Source of the DNA: an uncultured Ruminococcus sp.
GTDB lineage: Bacteria; Bacillota; Clostridia; Oscillospirales; Ruminococcaceae
Length of the DNA stretch: 5,815 bases
Reading direction: 5' to 3'
Assembly (NCBI GenBank): GCA_900553675.1
Contig: USEH01000145.1
Span: forward strand, 1 to 5,815
Part shown: positions 1 to 5,815 of the stretch, piece by piece
How the letters are laid out: each line of letters begins with the position of its first letter
How positions within the stretch are numbered: the first letter of the stretch is position 1
Translations under genes and position numbers: made by a program
The notes under the pieces: model-generated
The model's input: only the letters and a program-made list of their open reading frames with translations
Told to the model about the DNA's origin: nothing
The model's database searches: none

Positions 1-294
1 AGCTTTGATTGCAGCGGATTTGTATGTTGGGTATATACACATAGCGGGGTACATAATTTACCCCGCACAACCGCACAAGGTATATATAATCAGTGTAAAA
101 GAGTATCTGACAGTGACGCAAAACCGGGTGACTTGATATTCTTTAAGGGCACATATAACGCAGGTGAAACGGTCACACATATCGGTATATATGTAGGAAA
201 TAACAGAATGTTGCACTGTGGCAATCCTATTCAATATACATCGATTGATACTAACTATTGGCGTAACCATTTCTACGCATATGGACGACTGTGA
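1..294 (+). CDS. NlpC/P60 (C40) cell-wall peptidase, C-terminal part only (5' end outside window)
   Basis: This is the final 97 codons of a cysteine peptidase that would cut peptidoglycan stem peptides outside the cell. The frame is open from base 1 to the TGA at 292-294. The visible part holds the main catalytic features of the family: DCSGF with the nucleophile Cys at visible residue 4, a PRTTAQ stretch (21-26), KPGDLIFF (41-48), THIGIYVG with the catalytic His at residue 60, and LHCG (71-74), which could supply the third polar residue. The end HFYAYGRL matches my recollection of lysozyme/C40 hydrolases carried by clostridial conjugative elements (Tn916/CTn type) and phage lysins. The missing upstream part would be expected to carry a signal or membrane segment and often a second muramidase domain, but none of that is visible. 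By hand count 118 of 294 bases are G or C (about 40%), lower than the genes that follow. The C-terminus looks complete, so truncation here is only by the window edge. Confidence 0.88.
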   Translation, partial: SFDCSGFVCWVYTHSGVHNLPRTTAQGIYNQCKRVSDSDAKPGDLIFFKGTYNAGETVTHIGIYVGNNRMLHCGNPIQYTSIDTNYWRNHFYAYGRL

Positions 295-791
295 TAACAA
301 AGGAGGAAATAAACAAGGCTGTCAAGGCTTTGGGCGAGCGGCTTACAAAGGATTTTAAGGACAAGGAGCCGGTCGTTATTGTGGGAGTTTTGAAAGGCTC
401 GTTTATTTTCATGTCCGACTTGGTAAGGGCGATTGACCTGCCCATAACTCTTGACTTTATTCACGCAAAAAGCTACTCCGGAACGCAGTCTGTCGGCGCG
501 GTAAACGTTAAGATGGACACAGAGCTTGACGTTGAGGGCAAAAACGTTTTGCTGGTTGAGGACATTTTAGACACCGGCAGAACCTTAAGCGTCTTAAAGG
601 AAACCATGTTTGCGCGCGGCGCGAAGGACGTTAAAATCGCCGCATTTATGGATAAGCCCGCAAGAAGAGTGGTGGAAATCAAGGCAGATTATTCCTGCTT
701 TGATATAGAGGACAGATTTGTAGTCGGCTACGGCTTGGACTACGACGAAATGTACCGCAATCTCGACTATATCGGCGAGGTTATTTTGTAA
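291..791 (+). CDS. hpt: Hypoxanthine-guanine phosphoribosyltransferase
   Basis: This cytoplasmic purine-salvage enzyme joins hypoxanthine or guanine to PRPP, giving IMP or GMP. Type I phosphoribosyltransferase features are in order: LKGSFIF pyrophosphate loop (residues 34-40), KSYSG flexible loop (60-64), the PRPP motif [13 protein letters not shown] (86-98) with the acidic pair E90/D91 and the likely catalytic base D94, DKP (121-123), and [14 protein letters not shown] (145-158), which forms the purine/Mg end of the site. At 166 residues it is somewhat short: relatives usually run near 175-180 and have about 8-10 residues before the segment matching ITKEEI. The start used here is GTG at 291, inside the preceding stop (GTGA overlap). 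No Shine-Dalgarno site precedes it, and the frame is closed upstream by TAA at 264-266. A purine-rich AAAGGAGG at 299-306 lies inside the gene with no start codon at the right distance. The 5' end may therefore be a recombined version of an originally longer gene. ftsH follows after 47 bases with no terminator, so the two are probably co-transcribed. Confidence 0.93.
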   Translation: MITKEEINKAVKALGERLTKDFKDKEPVVIVGVLKGSFIFMSDLVRAIDLPITLDFIHAKSYSGTQSVGAVNVKMDTELDVEGKNVLLVEDILDTGRTLSVLKETMFARGAKDVKIAAFMDKPARRVVEIKADYSCFDIEDRFVVGYGLDYDEMYRNLDYIGEVIL

Positions 792-827
792 AAAGTTATT
801 TCCGGGGAAAATCACTTCAAAAGAAAT

Positions 828-832
828 GAGGT
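828..832 (+). promoter_or_regulatory. Ribosome binding site fixing the TTG start of ftsH
   Basis: GAGGT lies 6 bases before TTG at 839-841. An in-frame TGA at 827-829 closes the frame upstream, so TTG is the only conventional start that keeps the full first membrane helix. The whole hpt-ftsH gap (792-838) contains nothing else recognisable, and no terminator. Confidence 0.75.
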
Positions 833-838
833 ATTTCA

Positions 839-2890
839 TTGAATTTCAGTAAAAGCAAAGGCATTCTGGCGTATTTCGCCGTTGCGGCTGTAATATTGGT
901 GTTTCTGATATTCGGCTTCAGAAGTCTGATGAAGGGGGCGGACACCACCACCTTTTCAGACGTCATACAGCATTTTGACGATTACAGCGTCAGCGAGTTT
1001 TCGCTCAACTTAGGCTCAGGCGAGCTTAAATACAAGCTTGCGGGCGGGGATGATGTATACGTCTACAAGGTTCCGAACGTTTCGGTGTTCTACAACGAGC
1101 TTTTCAACGAGAACGAAAACTACCGCGACGATTACAACGCTCTCCACGCGGACGCACCTCTTAAATACGACCTTATACCCGCTTCAAACAGCTCCTTCTG
1201 GCTGAATCTCATTCCGACTCTGCTTATGATAGGCGTGATGATTTTTGTGGTCGTCTCTATGTCCAGAAGCATTTCGTCCGCGGGCAAAATAAGCACAGTT
1301 GGCAAGGCGAACGTAAAGTCGGAGCTGGATTCCAAAAATAAGGTGACGTTTGCGGATGTCGCCGGTGCGGACGAGGAAAAGGCTGAGCTTCAGGAGATCG
1401 TTGATCTTTTGAAGAACCCCAAGAAGTATCAGGATATCGGCGCGAAGATTCCCAAGGGCGTATTGCTTGTGGGACCTCCCGGCAACGGTAAAACATTGCT
1501 TGCAAAGGCTGTCGCAGGGGAGGCGGGGGTTCCGTTCTTCTCGATTTCGGGCTCCGATTTTCTGGAGCTTTATGTCGGCGTCGGTGCGGCGCGCGTGCGC
1601 GATTTGTTCGACCAAGCCAAAAAAGCGGCTCCTTCCATCATCTTTATCGATGAGATCGACGCCGTGGGCAGGCGCAGAGGCGCAGGCTTGGGCGGCGGTC
1701 ACGACGAGCGCGAGCAGACCTTAAACCAGCTGTTAGTAGAGATGGACGGCTTCGAGGTCAACAACAGCGTTATAGTAATGGCTGCCACCAACAGGCGGGA
1801 TGTTTTAGACCCCGCACTTCTGCGTCCTGGACGTTTTGACAGGCAGGTATATGTAAACTATCCCGACATAAAGGGAAGAGAAGAGATATTAAAGGTTCAC
1901 TCAAAGAACAAGCCCTTGGCTCCGGACGTTGACCTTAAGCAGGTTGCGGCGGCGACGGCAGGATTTACAGGCGCGGACCTTGCAAATCTTATAAACGAAG
2001 CCGCTCTGATGGCGGTCAAGGCGGACAGAAAGGCTATTACTGCCAAGGATCTGAGCGAGGCTTCCATAAAGGTAATAGCAGGACCCGAAAAGAAATCGAG
2101 AGTGGTTTTGGAGCAGGAGAAAAAGCTGACGGCATACCACGAGGCGGGTCACGCAATCTGCCACTACTACTGCCCCACTCAGGACAGGGTCAGCGAGGTT
2201 TCGATAATCCCGCGCGGTCAGGCAGGCGGCTACACCATGGCACTGCCGGATCACGACAAGTCCTACGCTTCAAAGTCGGAGATGACCGAGGAGATTGTAA
2301 CCCTTCTGGGCGGACGTGCGGCTGAAAAGGTAGTGCTTGACGACATCTCAACGGGTGCATCCAACGACCTTGAACGCGCCACAAAGATAGCGCGCAGCAT
2401 GGTTACAAAGTACGGCTTCAGCGACAAGCTGGGGCCGATTGTATACGGCAGGGACGAGGATGAGGTGTTCTTGGGCAGAGATTACAACTCCGACCGCTCC
2501 TATTCCGAGGTTATTGCCGGCGAGATAGACGCCGAGCTGCGTTCGCTGATTCACGGCGCGTATGACAAGGCGATTGCAATACTTTCCGAGCATATCGACC
2601 AGCTTCACACGGTTGCCAAGTATCTTATCAGCCATGAAAAGATAAACGGCGACCAGTTCGAGCGTTTGATGAAGGGCGAGGATCTTGATGCCGAGGAGAG
2701 AGCCGAAAAGGAAGCCGAGGAAAGTGTTGTCAGTCAGGCTGTGGAGGATGTGAACAGCACGGCTGTCGGTGAATCCGGTAATAAGGCTGACGGCGAGAAT
2801 CCAGAAAAGCATGACGGCGAGAGTTATGACTATCCAGACAGTGAAGACGGTTGGATGGATATTTCCAATGACAGCGAAAAGCCGGAGTAA
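839..2890 (+). CDS. ftsH: ATP-dependent zinc metalloprotease FtsH
   Basis: FtsH is a hexameric, membrane-anchored AAA+ protease that pulls out and degrades misassembled membrane proteins and short-lived regulators. The 683 residues run as follows: first membrane helix (about 9-27), extracytoplasmic domain (28-120), second helix (about 122-141), AAA+ module, M41 peptidase domain and acidic tail. Visible motifs are Walker A GPPGNGKT (212-219), pore loop LYVGVGA (244-250), Walker B IIFIDE (267-272), second region of homology with arginine-finger candidates R329 and R332, zinc site HEAGH (434-438) with catalytic E435, and the likely third zinc ligand D510 in SNDLERAT. Two points differ from the E. 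coli protein: Asn replaces Thr within Walker A, and Tyr replaces Phe in the pore loop. Both are conservative, and I expect an active enzyme. The last 70 or so residues (about 612-683) are low-complexity and rich in Asp, Glu, Ser and Asn, so probably disordered. The TTG start is supported by a GAGGT site and an upstream in-frame stop. Confidence 0.97.
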   Translation: MNFSKSKGILAYFAVAAVILVFLIFGFRSLMKGADTTTFSDVIQHFDDYSVSEFSLNLGSGELKYKLAGGDDVYVYKVPNVSVFYNELFNENENYRDDYNALHADAPLKYDLIPASNSSFWLNLIPTLLMIGVMIFVVVSMSRSISSAGKISTVGKANVKSELDSKNKVTFADVAGADEEKAELQEIVDLLKNPKKYQDIGAKIPKGVLLVGPPGNGKTLLAKAVAGEAGVPFFSISGSDFLELYVGVGAARVRDLFDQAKKAAPSIIFIDEIDAVGRRRGAGLGGGHDEREQTLNQLLVEMDGFEVNNSVIVMAATNRRDVLDPALLRPGRFDRQVYVNYPDIKGREEILKVHSKNKPLAPDVDLKQVAAATAGFTGADLANLINEAALMAVKADRKAITAKDLSEASIKVIAGPEKKSRVVLEQEKKLTAYHEAGHAICHYYCPTQDRVSEVSIIPRGQAGGYTMALPDHDKSYASKSEMTEEIVTLLGGRAAEKVVLDDISTGASNDLERATKIARSMVTKYGFSDKLGPIVYGRDEDEVFLGRDYNSDRSYSEVIAGEIDAELRSLIHGAYDKAIAILSEHIDQLHTVAKYLISHEKINGDQFERLMKGEDLDAEERAEKEAEESVVSQAVEDVNSTAVGESGNKADGENPEKHDGESYDYPDSEDGWMDISNDSEKPE

Positions 2891-2906
2891 AGAATAATAT
2901 TTTTGC

Positions 2907-2934
2907 AGGTCCCTTGCCAAAACGGCGGGGACTT
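2907..2934 (+). terminator. Possible weak terminator after ftsH
   Basis: An imperfect hairpin begins 17 bases after the ftsH stop. GTCCC (2909-2913) pairs with GGGAC (2928-2932), then after a small internal loop GCC (2916-2918) pairs with GGC (2924-2926) around an AAAAC loop. A wobble and an A-T pair can extend the base. Only three T residues follow (2933-2935), so termination would be partial at best. It could instead be read-through or an mRNA-end stabilising structure. Confidence 0.3.
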
Positions 2935-2982
2935 TGCTGTAGATAATGAAATTCGCTTTGCAAATGCTGTATGCTGCCCCAG

Positions 2983-3000
2983 AATTGCCGTCAGGCAATT
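2983..3000 (+). repeat. Perfect inverted repeat in the ftsH-downstream gap
   Basis: AATTGCC and GGCAATT form a perfect 7-base-pair stem with a GTCA loop, ending 11 bases before the GGGAGG site of the next gene. No T-run follows, so it is not a standard terminator. It could be an mRNA leader hairpin or an operator for the downstream gene pair. I found no convincing sigma-A promoter in the 138-base gap (2891-3028). The stem is certain as sequence; its role is unknown. Confidence 0.4.
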
Positions 3001-3011
3001 TCATTCCCAAA

Positions 3012-3017
3012 GGGAGG
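3012..3017 (+). promoter_or_regulatory. Ribosome binding site for the 164-residue protein
   Basis: GGGAGG lies 11 bases before ATG at 3029. The spacing is somewhat long, but this is the only strong site here and it favours this ATG over the longer in-frame opening that reaches back to a TTG at 2903 and over ATG 3044. Confidence 0.6.
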
Positions 3018-3028
3018 TTCGCGCAAAT

Positions 3029-3523
3029 ATGATTTCCAAGAAAATGTTAAGTGAGATGAACGCCGCCTACCAACAGCTTGAATCCAGGATGATTGCGGTA
3101 TGCGGCACGCTGCGTAACCGGATGTTCGAGCCGGAGTGCGGCTGGTACAACGGTCACTACTCATTAAGCGAGGGCGGCAGCTGGGTGAGGGAATCCTACC
3201 CGATACCTGTTGTTGCCGTGAAGGGGCTTTGCGACATTGAAATATCCTTTTCCGGCGTGACCCTGACGACCAAGCTAAAGCGTTCGCAGGCTTTGGAGTA
3301 TTCCTTTGACAAGCTTGCGGGCTTCGACTTTGAGGCATATGGGGTCGAAGATTATCTCAACAGCTTTTACTCCAAGGGAAATTCAATTTCGGAGCTTAAG
3401 GAGAATATTGCGAACAGCGGCGAGCAGGAAATCTTTTTCAGCTTTACCATCCCAGATGATATTAGCGACGAGGAGATCTACAATTTTGCAAAGCTGTTAA
3501 AGCGCGAGGGCTTCTATTACTGA
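3029..3523 (+). CDS. Conserved-looking protein of unknown function, 164 residues
   Basis: I do not recognise this family. The predicted product is a soluble cytoplasmic protein with no signal peptide, membrane helix or cysteine cluster. It begins with a helix-like stretch (about 3-30, MLSEMNAAYQQLESRM). A region rich in Trp, Tyr and Gly follows (38-58), then strand-like segments YPIPVVAVKGLCDIEISF (58-75), a charged helical part around 84-125, a short strand (134-140), and an acidic helix at the end (about 142-162, DDISDEEIYNFAKLLKREG). Codon use and base composition look like the neighbouring genes, which supports real coding. ATG 3029 was chosen for its GGGAGG site; the frame is also open upstream, but no better start is seen. 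The acetyltransferase gene starts 24 bases downstream, so the two are probably one transcript. That link is the only functional hint. No metal-binding or nucleotide-binding motif is evident. Confidence 0.82.
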   Translation: MISKKMLSEMNAAYQQLESRMIAVCGTLRNRMFEPECGWYNGHYSLSEGGSWVRESYPIPVVAVKGLCDIEISFSGVTLTTKLKRSQALEYSFDKLAGFDFEAYGVEDYLNSFYSKGNSISELKENIANSGEQEIFFSFTIPDDISDEEIYNFAKLLKREGFYY

Positions 3524-3547
3524 CAACATCTGAAAGCGGTGAGAAAT

Positions 3548-3952
3548 ATGACGATAAGAAAAGCAACTCAGGCAGACATTAGTCTTCTGCACGAGCTGGA
3601 CGCGCATATATCCGAGCAGGAGCTTGCCACAATCATAGGTCTTGGCAGGGTGTATGTCGCCGAGAAAAACGGCTGTCTGGCGGGCTGGCTGCGGTATAAT
3701 CTCTTCTGGGACAACACTCCGTTTATGAATATGCTTTTTGTACTTGACGGTTATCGCGGGAAGGGAGTCGGCAAAAGCCTGACTGCTCACTGGGAGTCGG
3801 ATATGCGCAGGCTGGGGTATGACACCGTCCTTACATCAACCCAGTCGGACGAATTTGCCCAGCATTTTTATGTAAAGCTTGGGTATCGCGCGATCGGCGG
3901 GTTCAGCATAGGCTCCGACCCCTACGAACTTATCTTTATGAAGGAAGTCTGA
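3548..3952 (+). CDS. GNAT-family N-acetyltransferase
   Basis: This is a predicted cytoplasmic enzyme transferring an acetyl group from acetyl-CoA to an amine; the acceptor cannot be read from the sequence. The 134 residues carry a complete single GNAT domain: N-terminal strand MTIRKATQAD (1-10), VYVAEKNGCLAGWLRY strands (35-50), FMNMLFVLDGYRGKGVGKSL (59-78) containing the acetyl-CoA pyrophosphate-binding RGKGVG (70-75), and the motif B region with QHFYVKLGYR (105-114), where Y108 is a candidate general acid. The length is normal for a small GNAT. ATG 3548 is preferred because GGTGA (3537-3541) sits 6 bases ahead. A GTG at 3539 would add three residues but has no good binding site. It lies 24 bases after the unknown gene and is followed by a 126-base gap with its own promoter for the next gene. 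I saw no clear terminator after it. Many clostridial genomes carry similar stand-alone acetyltransferases of unknown substrate. Confidence 0.9.
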   Translation: MTIRKATQADISLLHELDAHISEQELATIIGLGRVYVAEKNGCLAGWLRYNLFWDNTPFMNMLFVLDGYRGKGVGKSLTAHWESDMRRLGYDTVLTSTQSDEFAQHFYVKLGYRAIGGFSIGSDPYELIFMKEV

Positions 3953-4009
3953 TGGGCGCACTATCCCGGAAAAATTACAATATATCAATCCTTTGATTAT
4001 AAATGACGA

Positions 4010-4038
4010 TTGACACGGCACGGCGGCGGAGTTAAAAT
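4010..4038 (+). promoter_or_regulatory. Sigma-A-type promoter for the glycosidase gene
   Basis: A perfect -35 TTGACA (4010-4015) is followed by a 17-base spacer and a near-consensus -10 TAAAAT (4033-4038). The expected transcription start is near 4045, giving a leader of about 35 bases that contains the GGAGG site. A second TATAAT (4051-4056) has no matching -35. The promoter separates this gene from the upstream GNAT transcript. Confidence 0.85.
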
Positions 4039-4046
4039 GTATACAT
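4037..4046. repeat. Palindrome over the -10 / start point of the glycosidase promoter
   Basis: ATGTATACAT is a perfect 10-base palindrome overlapping the end of the -10 box and the expected start point. A second palindrome, AATTATAATT, lies at 4048-4057. Such a placement would suit a repressor operator, but AT-rich leaders throw up short palindromes by chance and no regulator gene is in view. Confidence 0.35.
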
Positions 4047-4067
4047 AAATTATAATTCTAAATTAAC

Positions 4068-4072
4068 GGAGG
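4068..4072 (+). promoter_or_regulatory. Strong ribosome binding site of the glycosidase gene
   Basis: GGAGG lies 6 bases before ATG 4079, and the start falls exactly at a normal signal peptide (MRRFTKALAIA). With the consensus promoter this suggests a well-expressed gene. Confidence 0.85.
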
Positions 4073-4078
4073 TTTAAT

Positions 4079-5674
4079 ATGAGACGTTTTACAAAGGCTC
4101 TTGCGATTGCATTGGCAGCAGCGGTTATCATAAGCGTTATGAGCGTTGCGGTTTTCGCCGAGGATGCCAACGTTAAGATTGATATGTCCAAGACGCACCA
4201 GACGATAGACGGTTTTGGCGCGTCCTACACATGGTACGGCGACTGGCTGACCACCAACGTAAACGCCGAGCAGGGCTACGACTGGATTTTCAACGACTGC
4301 GAGTTCAACATTCTGCGGTTCCGCGACCTTAATCACGTTGGAAGCGCGGAGGACGGCGAGTATAAAAACGCTCTCGAGGGCTACAAGGCTTACAAGAGCT
4401 ATTACGACGCCGCAGTTGCAAGGGGTATCGACCCGATTGTTTTGGTGACGAGCTGGGGTCAGTACGACAGAGAGCTCGACTTTGTTGCTTTCACCGAGCT
4501 CGACGACGAGGGTCACACCTACTACACCCTTGCTAAAGACGAAAACGGTGAGTATATGTACGACGAGCTGGCTGATTTCTGCGTTGAATCAATCAAGCTT
4601 TTCTTCGACGCCGGAATACCTGTTGACTACTTCTCCATCTCCAACGAAACCGAGCTTCAGGGCTTGGGCAAGGACGAAAATGGCAACGCCCGCAGCGAGG
4701 CGGGATTCTTCTTCGGCTCGGACGAAAACGAGTATCACTGCGCATACTGGAAGGCTCATATAGCCGTATACAACGCCTTTAAGGAGGCTTTCGGCGAGTG
4801 GGCACCCAACATAACCGGCGCGGAGGTAATGGCGGACACTGCCGACCTGATTCAGAGATACATCGAGCCACTGGAAGAGAATGCTCCCGAAACCTTTGAC
4901 ACCATCGCCCACCACCTTTACGGCTCGGAGAACAGTCCCCGCAGCTTCGGACAGGTGGGGGAGAGATTCTCGGACAAATACACCCTTTGGCAGACGGAAT
5001 ATTATCTCAACGACTACATCCGTCAGGCTGAAATGATGGCAAACGAGTTCATATATGAGAATGTAAACGCATACCTTTACTGGAACGGCGTGTGGGTTGC
5101 AGACCTCGGCAACTGCCTTATCGAGGTGGACGACGACAAAAACGGCGACATCAGAAGAGTCGGCAACCACTACATAATGATGCACTTTTCCAAGTACATC
5201 AAGCGCGGATATCAGCGTGTTGAGGTTGAAAACTCATCCGGCGCGACCGTCGTTGCCTTCAAGGCTCCCGATTCGCACAGGCTGGTAATTGTTGCCGTCA
5301 ACAACAAGGACAGCTACGAGGATTTGTATGTCGACCTCGGCGGAGCGGTGCCGACAGGCTCCTCGGCTTACCAGACGATAGGCAACGAAAGCCGCTTTAA
5401 GTTCAAATACTGGCAGGACGCAGGTCAGTTCAACCCCGACGGCAACGAGCTTCCGCCTTTGAGCGTTACCACCTTTGTAATTGACCTTCCGGCAGACCCC
5501 AACTATGTTGCTCCGGTGGAGGATACAGCGGTCAATCCGTTTGTCAAGCAGCCGGGTGCGGTCAATACCGGTTTGATTATCGGCATTGCTGCGGGCGCGG
5601 TTGTTGTTATCGTGATTGTTGTGGCTGTGGTTGCGGCTTCTGGAAAGAAGAAAAAGGCTGCAAAGAGCAAGTAA
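4079..5674 (+). CDS. Secreted, membrane-anchored GH30-like glycoside hydrolase
   Basis: This is a predicted retaining glycosidase acting on polysaccharide outside the cell. Its 531 residues show a signal peptide (1-27, probable cut after VFA), a clan GH-A barrel with the GH30-style opening QTIDGFGASYTW (41-52), strand NILRFR (77-82), TSWG (124-127), and SISNE (186-190) with E190 as the probable acid/base. LWQTE (303-307) places E307 as the probable nucleophile. HHLYG (278-282) and YLYWNG (332-337) fit later barrel strands. A beta-sandwich typical of GH30 follows, from HYIMMHFSKYIKRGYQRV (364-381) to LPPLSVTTFVI (458-468). After a linker, a hydrophobic helix (about 497-520) and a Lys-rich tail (SGKKKKAAKSK) should hold it in the membrane. 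There is no LPXTG sortase signal, dockerin or separate carbohydrate-binding module. The residue after the acid/base Glu is Thr, not the Pro of the common NEP motif. The substrate (xylan, beta-1,6-glucan, beta-1,6-galactan or other) cannot be decided. It stands alone between its own promoter and terminator. Confidence 0.86.
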   Translation: MRRFTKALAIALAAAVIISVMSVAVFAEDANVKIDMSKTHQTIDGFGASYTWYGDWLTTNVNAEQGYDWIFNDCEFNILRFRDLNHVGSAEDGEYKNALEGYKAYKSYYDAAVARGIDPIVLVTSWGQYDRELDFVAFTELDDEGHTYYTLAKDENGEYMYDELADFCVESIKLFFDAGIPVDYFSISNETELQGLGKDENGNARSEAGFFFGSDENEYHCAYWKAHIAVYNAFKEAFGEWAPNITGAEVMADTADLIQRYIEPLEENAPETFDTIAHHLYGSENSPRSFGQVGERFSDKYTLWQTEYYLNDYIRQAEMMANEFIYENVNAYLYWNGVWVADLGNCLIEVDDDKNGDIRRVGNHYIMMHFSKYIKRGYQRVEVENSSGATVVAFKAPDSHRLVIVAVNNKDSYEDLYVDLGGAVPTGSSAYQTIGNESRFKFKYWQDAGQFNPDGNELPPLSVTTFVIDLPADPNYVAPVEDTAVNPFVKQPGAVNTGLIIGIAAGAVVVIVIVVAVVAASGKKKKAAKSK

Positions 5675-5678
5675 TTTT

Positions 5679-5709
5679 AGAGTCCGCTTCCTTGTGAGGC
5701 GGACTTTTT
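5679..5709 (+). terminator. Intrinsic terminator of the glycosidase gene
   Basis: Five bases after the stop, AGTCCGCTTC (5681-5690) pairs with GAGGCGGACT (5696-5705), including one T-G wobble, around a CTTGT loop. TTTTT follows at 5705-5709. This is a strong Rho-independent terminator in the plus direction. Confidence 0.9.
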
Positions 5710-5761
5710 ATACTATTCGCCGTTATAAATTGTACAAAAAATCGTCGCAAAATCCATGATT

Positions 5762-5770
5762 TGATATAAT
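5762..5770 (+). promoter_or_regulatory. Extended -10 promoter for a gene beyond the window
   Basis: TGATATAAT matches the extended -10 consensus (TGnTATAAT). At 16-18 bases upstream there is no good -35 element. A start near 5777 would leave about 39 bases of leader inside the window, and no start codon with a binding site is seen before the end. The rest of 5710-5815 shows only a short palindrome TTGTACAA at 5730-5737. Confidence 0.5.
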
Positions 5771-5815
5771 CCCCTTAGAGTAGTCACAAGAGAAAACAAA
5801 AAGTATCAAGACTGC

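Noticed and set aside
281..310. ATG at 281 as a possible start for hpt
   Set aside because: It is in a different frame from hpt (it reads [12 protein letters not shown]) and does not lead into the phosphoribosyltransferase.
1184..1702. 172-codon open frame on the minus strand
   Set aside because: It is opposite the FtsH AAA+ domain and has no coding signature of its own.
2348..3010. 220-codon open frame on the minus strand with hydrophobic stretches
   Set aside because: It lies almost wholly opposite ftsH, whose motifs are unmistakable, and has no good ribosome site or recognisable domain. The hydrophobic parts come from the complement of the acidic ftsH tail.
2903..3028. Longer form of the 164-residue protein starting at TTG 2903
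   Set aside because: The added 42 residues would cross both inverted repeats and the GGGAGG site, have no ribosome site of their own, and look unlike the rest of the protein.
3984..3997. Hairpin ATCAA/TTGAT as terminator of the GNAT gene
   Set aside because: The stem is only five AT-rich base pairs with no following T-run, too weak to call.
4589..5185. 198-codon open frame on the minus strand
   Set aside because: It is antisense to the glycosidase barrel, has Val-rich composition from complementing Asp/Asn codons, and shows no family motif.
1..5815. CRISPR array, tRNA, rRNA, insertion sequence ends or riboswitch
   Set aside because: I saw no spaced direct repeats, cloverleaf, rRNA-like blocks, transposase or paired terminal repeats, and the gaps are too short for known riboswitch aptamers.

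Overview
The window looks like chromosomal DNA from a low-to-mid GC Firmicute, most likely a clostridial gut-type anaerobe near the Oscillospiraceae/Ruminococcaceae. This is inferred from the hpt-ftsH gene pair, strong GGAGG-type ribosome binding sites, roughly 47-55% GC in samples of the main genes, and the style of the FtsH, GNAT and glycosidase proteins. No tool was run, so the taxonomy is a judgement from protein style. All recognisable genes are on the plus strand.

Layout. Positions 1-294 hold the last 97 codons of an NlpC/P60 (C40) cell-wall peptidase of the kind carried by integrative conjugative elements and phages. Its stop codon overlaps the GTG start of hpt (291-791, hypoxanthine-guanine phosphoribosyltransferase). 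A 47-base gap then leads to ftsH (839-2890, membrane-bound AAA+ zinc protease), which starts at TTG behind a GAGGT site. After a 138-base gap with two inverted repeats come two closely spaced small genes: an unrecognised 164-residue protein (3029-3523) and a GNAT-type acetyltransferase (3548-3952). A clear sigma-A promoter (4010-4038) then drives a separate transcription unit, a secreted GH30-like glycoside hydrolase (4079-5674) with a signal peptide and a C-terminal membrane anchor. That unit ends at a strong intrinsic terminator (about 5679-5709). An extended -10 promoter near 5765 probably starts a gene lying beyond the window.

How the genes relate. hpt and ftsH form a widely conserved Firmicute pair, usually preceded by tilS. 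Here tilS is absent and an AT-richer, element-type hydrolase end sits in its place, while hpt lacks the few residues normally found before its conserved N-terminal helix. This looks like a recombination or assembly junction and is the most notable feature of the window. The glycosidase stands alone, with no transporter or regulator in view, and probably works on polysaccharide at the cell surface. I did not find clear evidence of a wholly new system. The best leads are the junction, the anchored GH30-like enzyme and the uncharacterised small gene next to the acetyltransferase.
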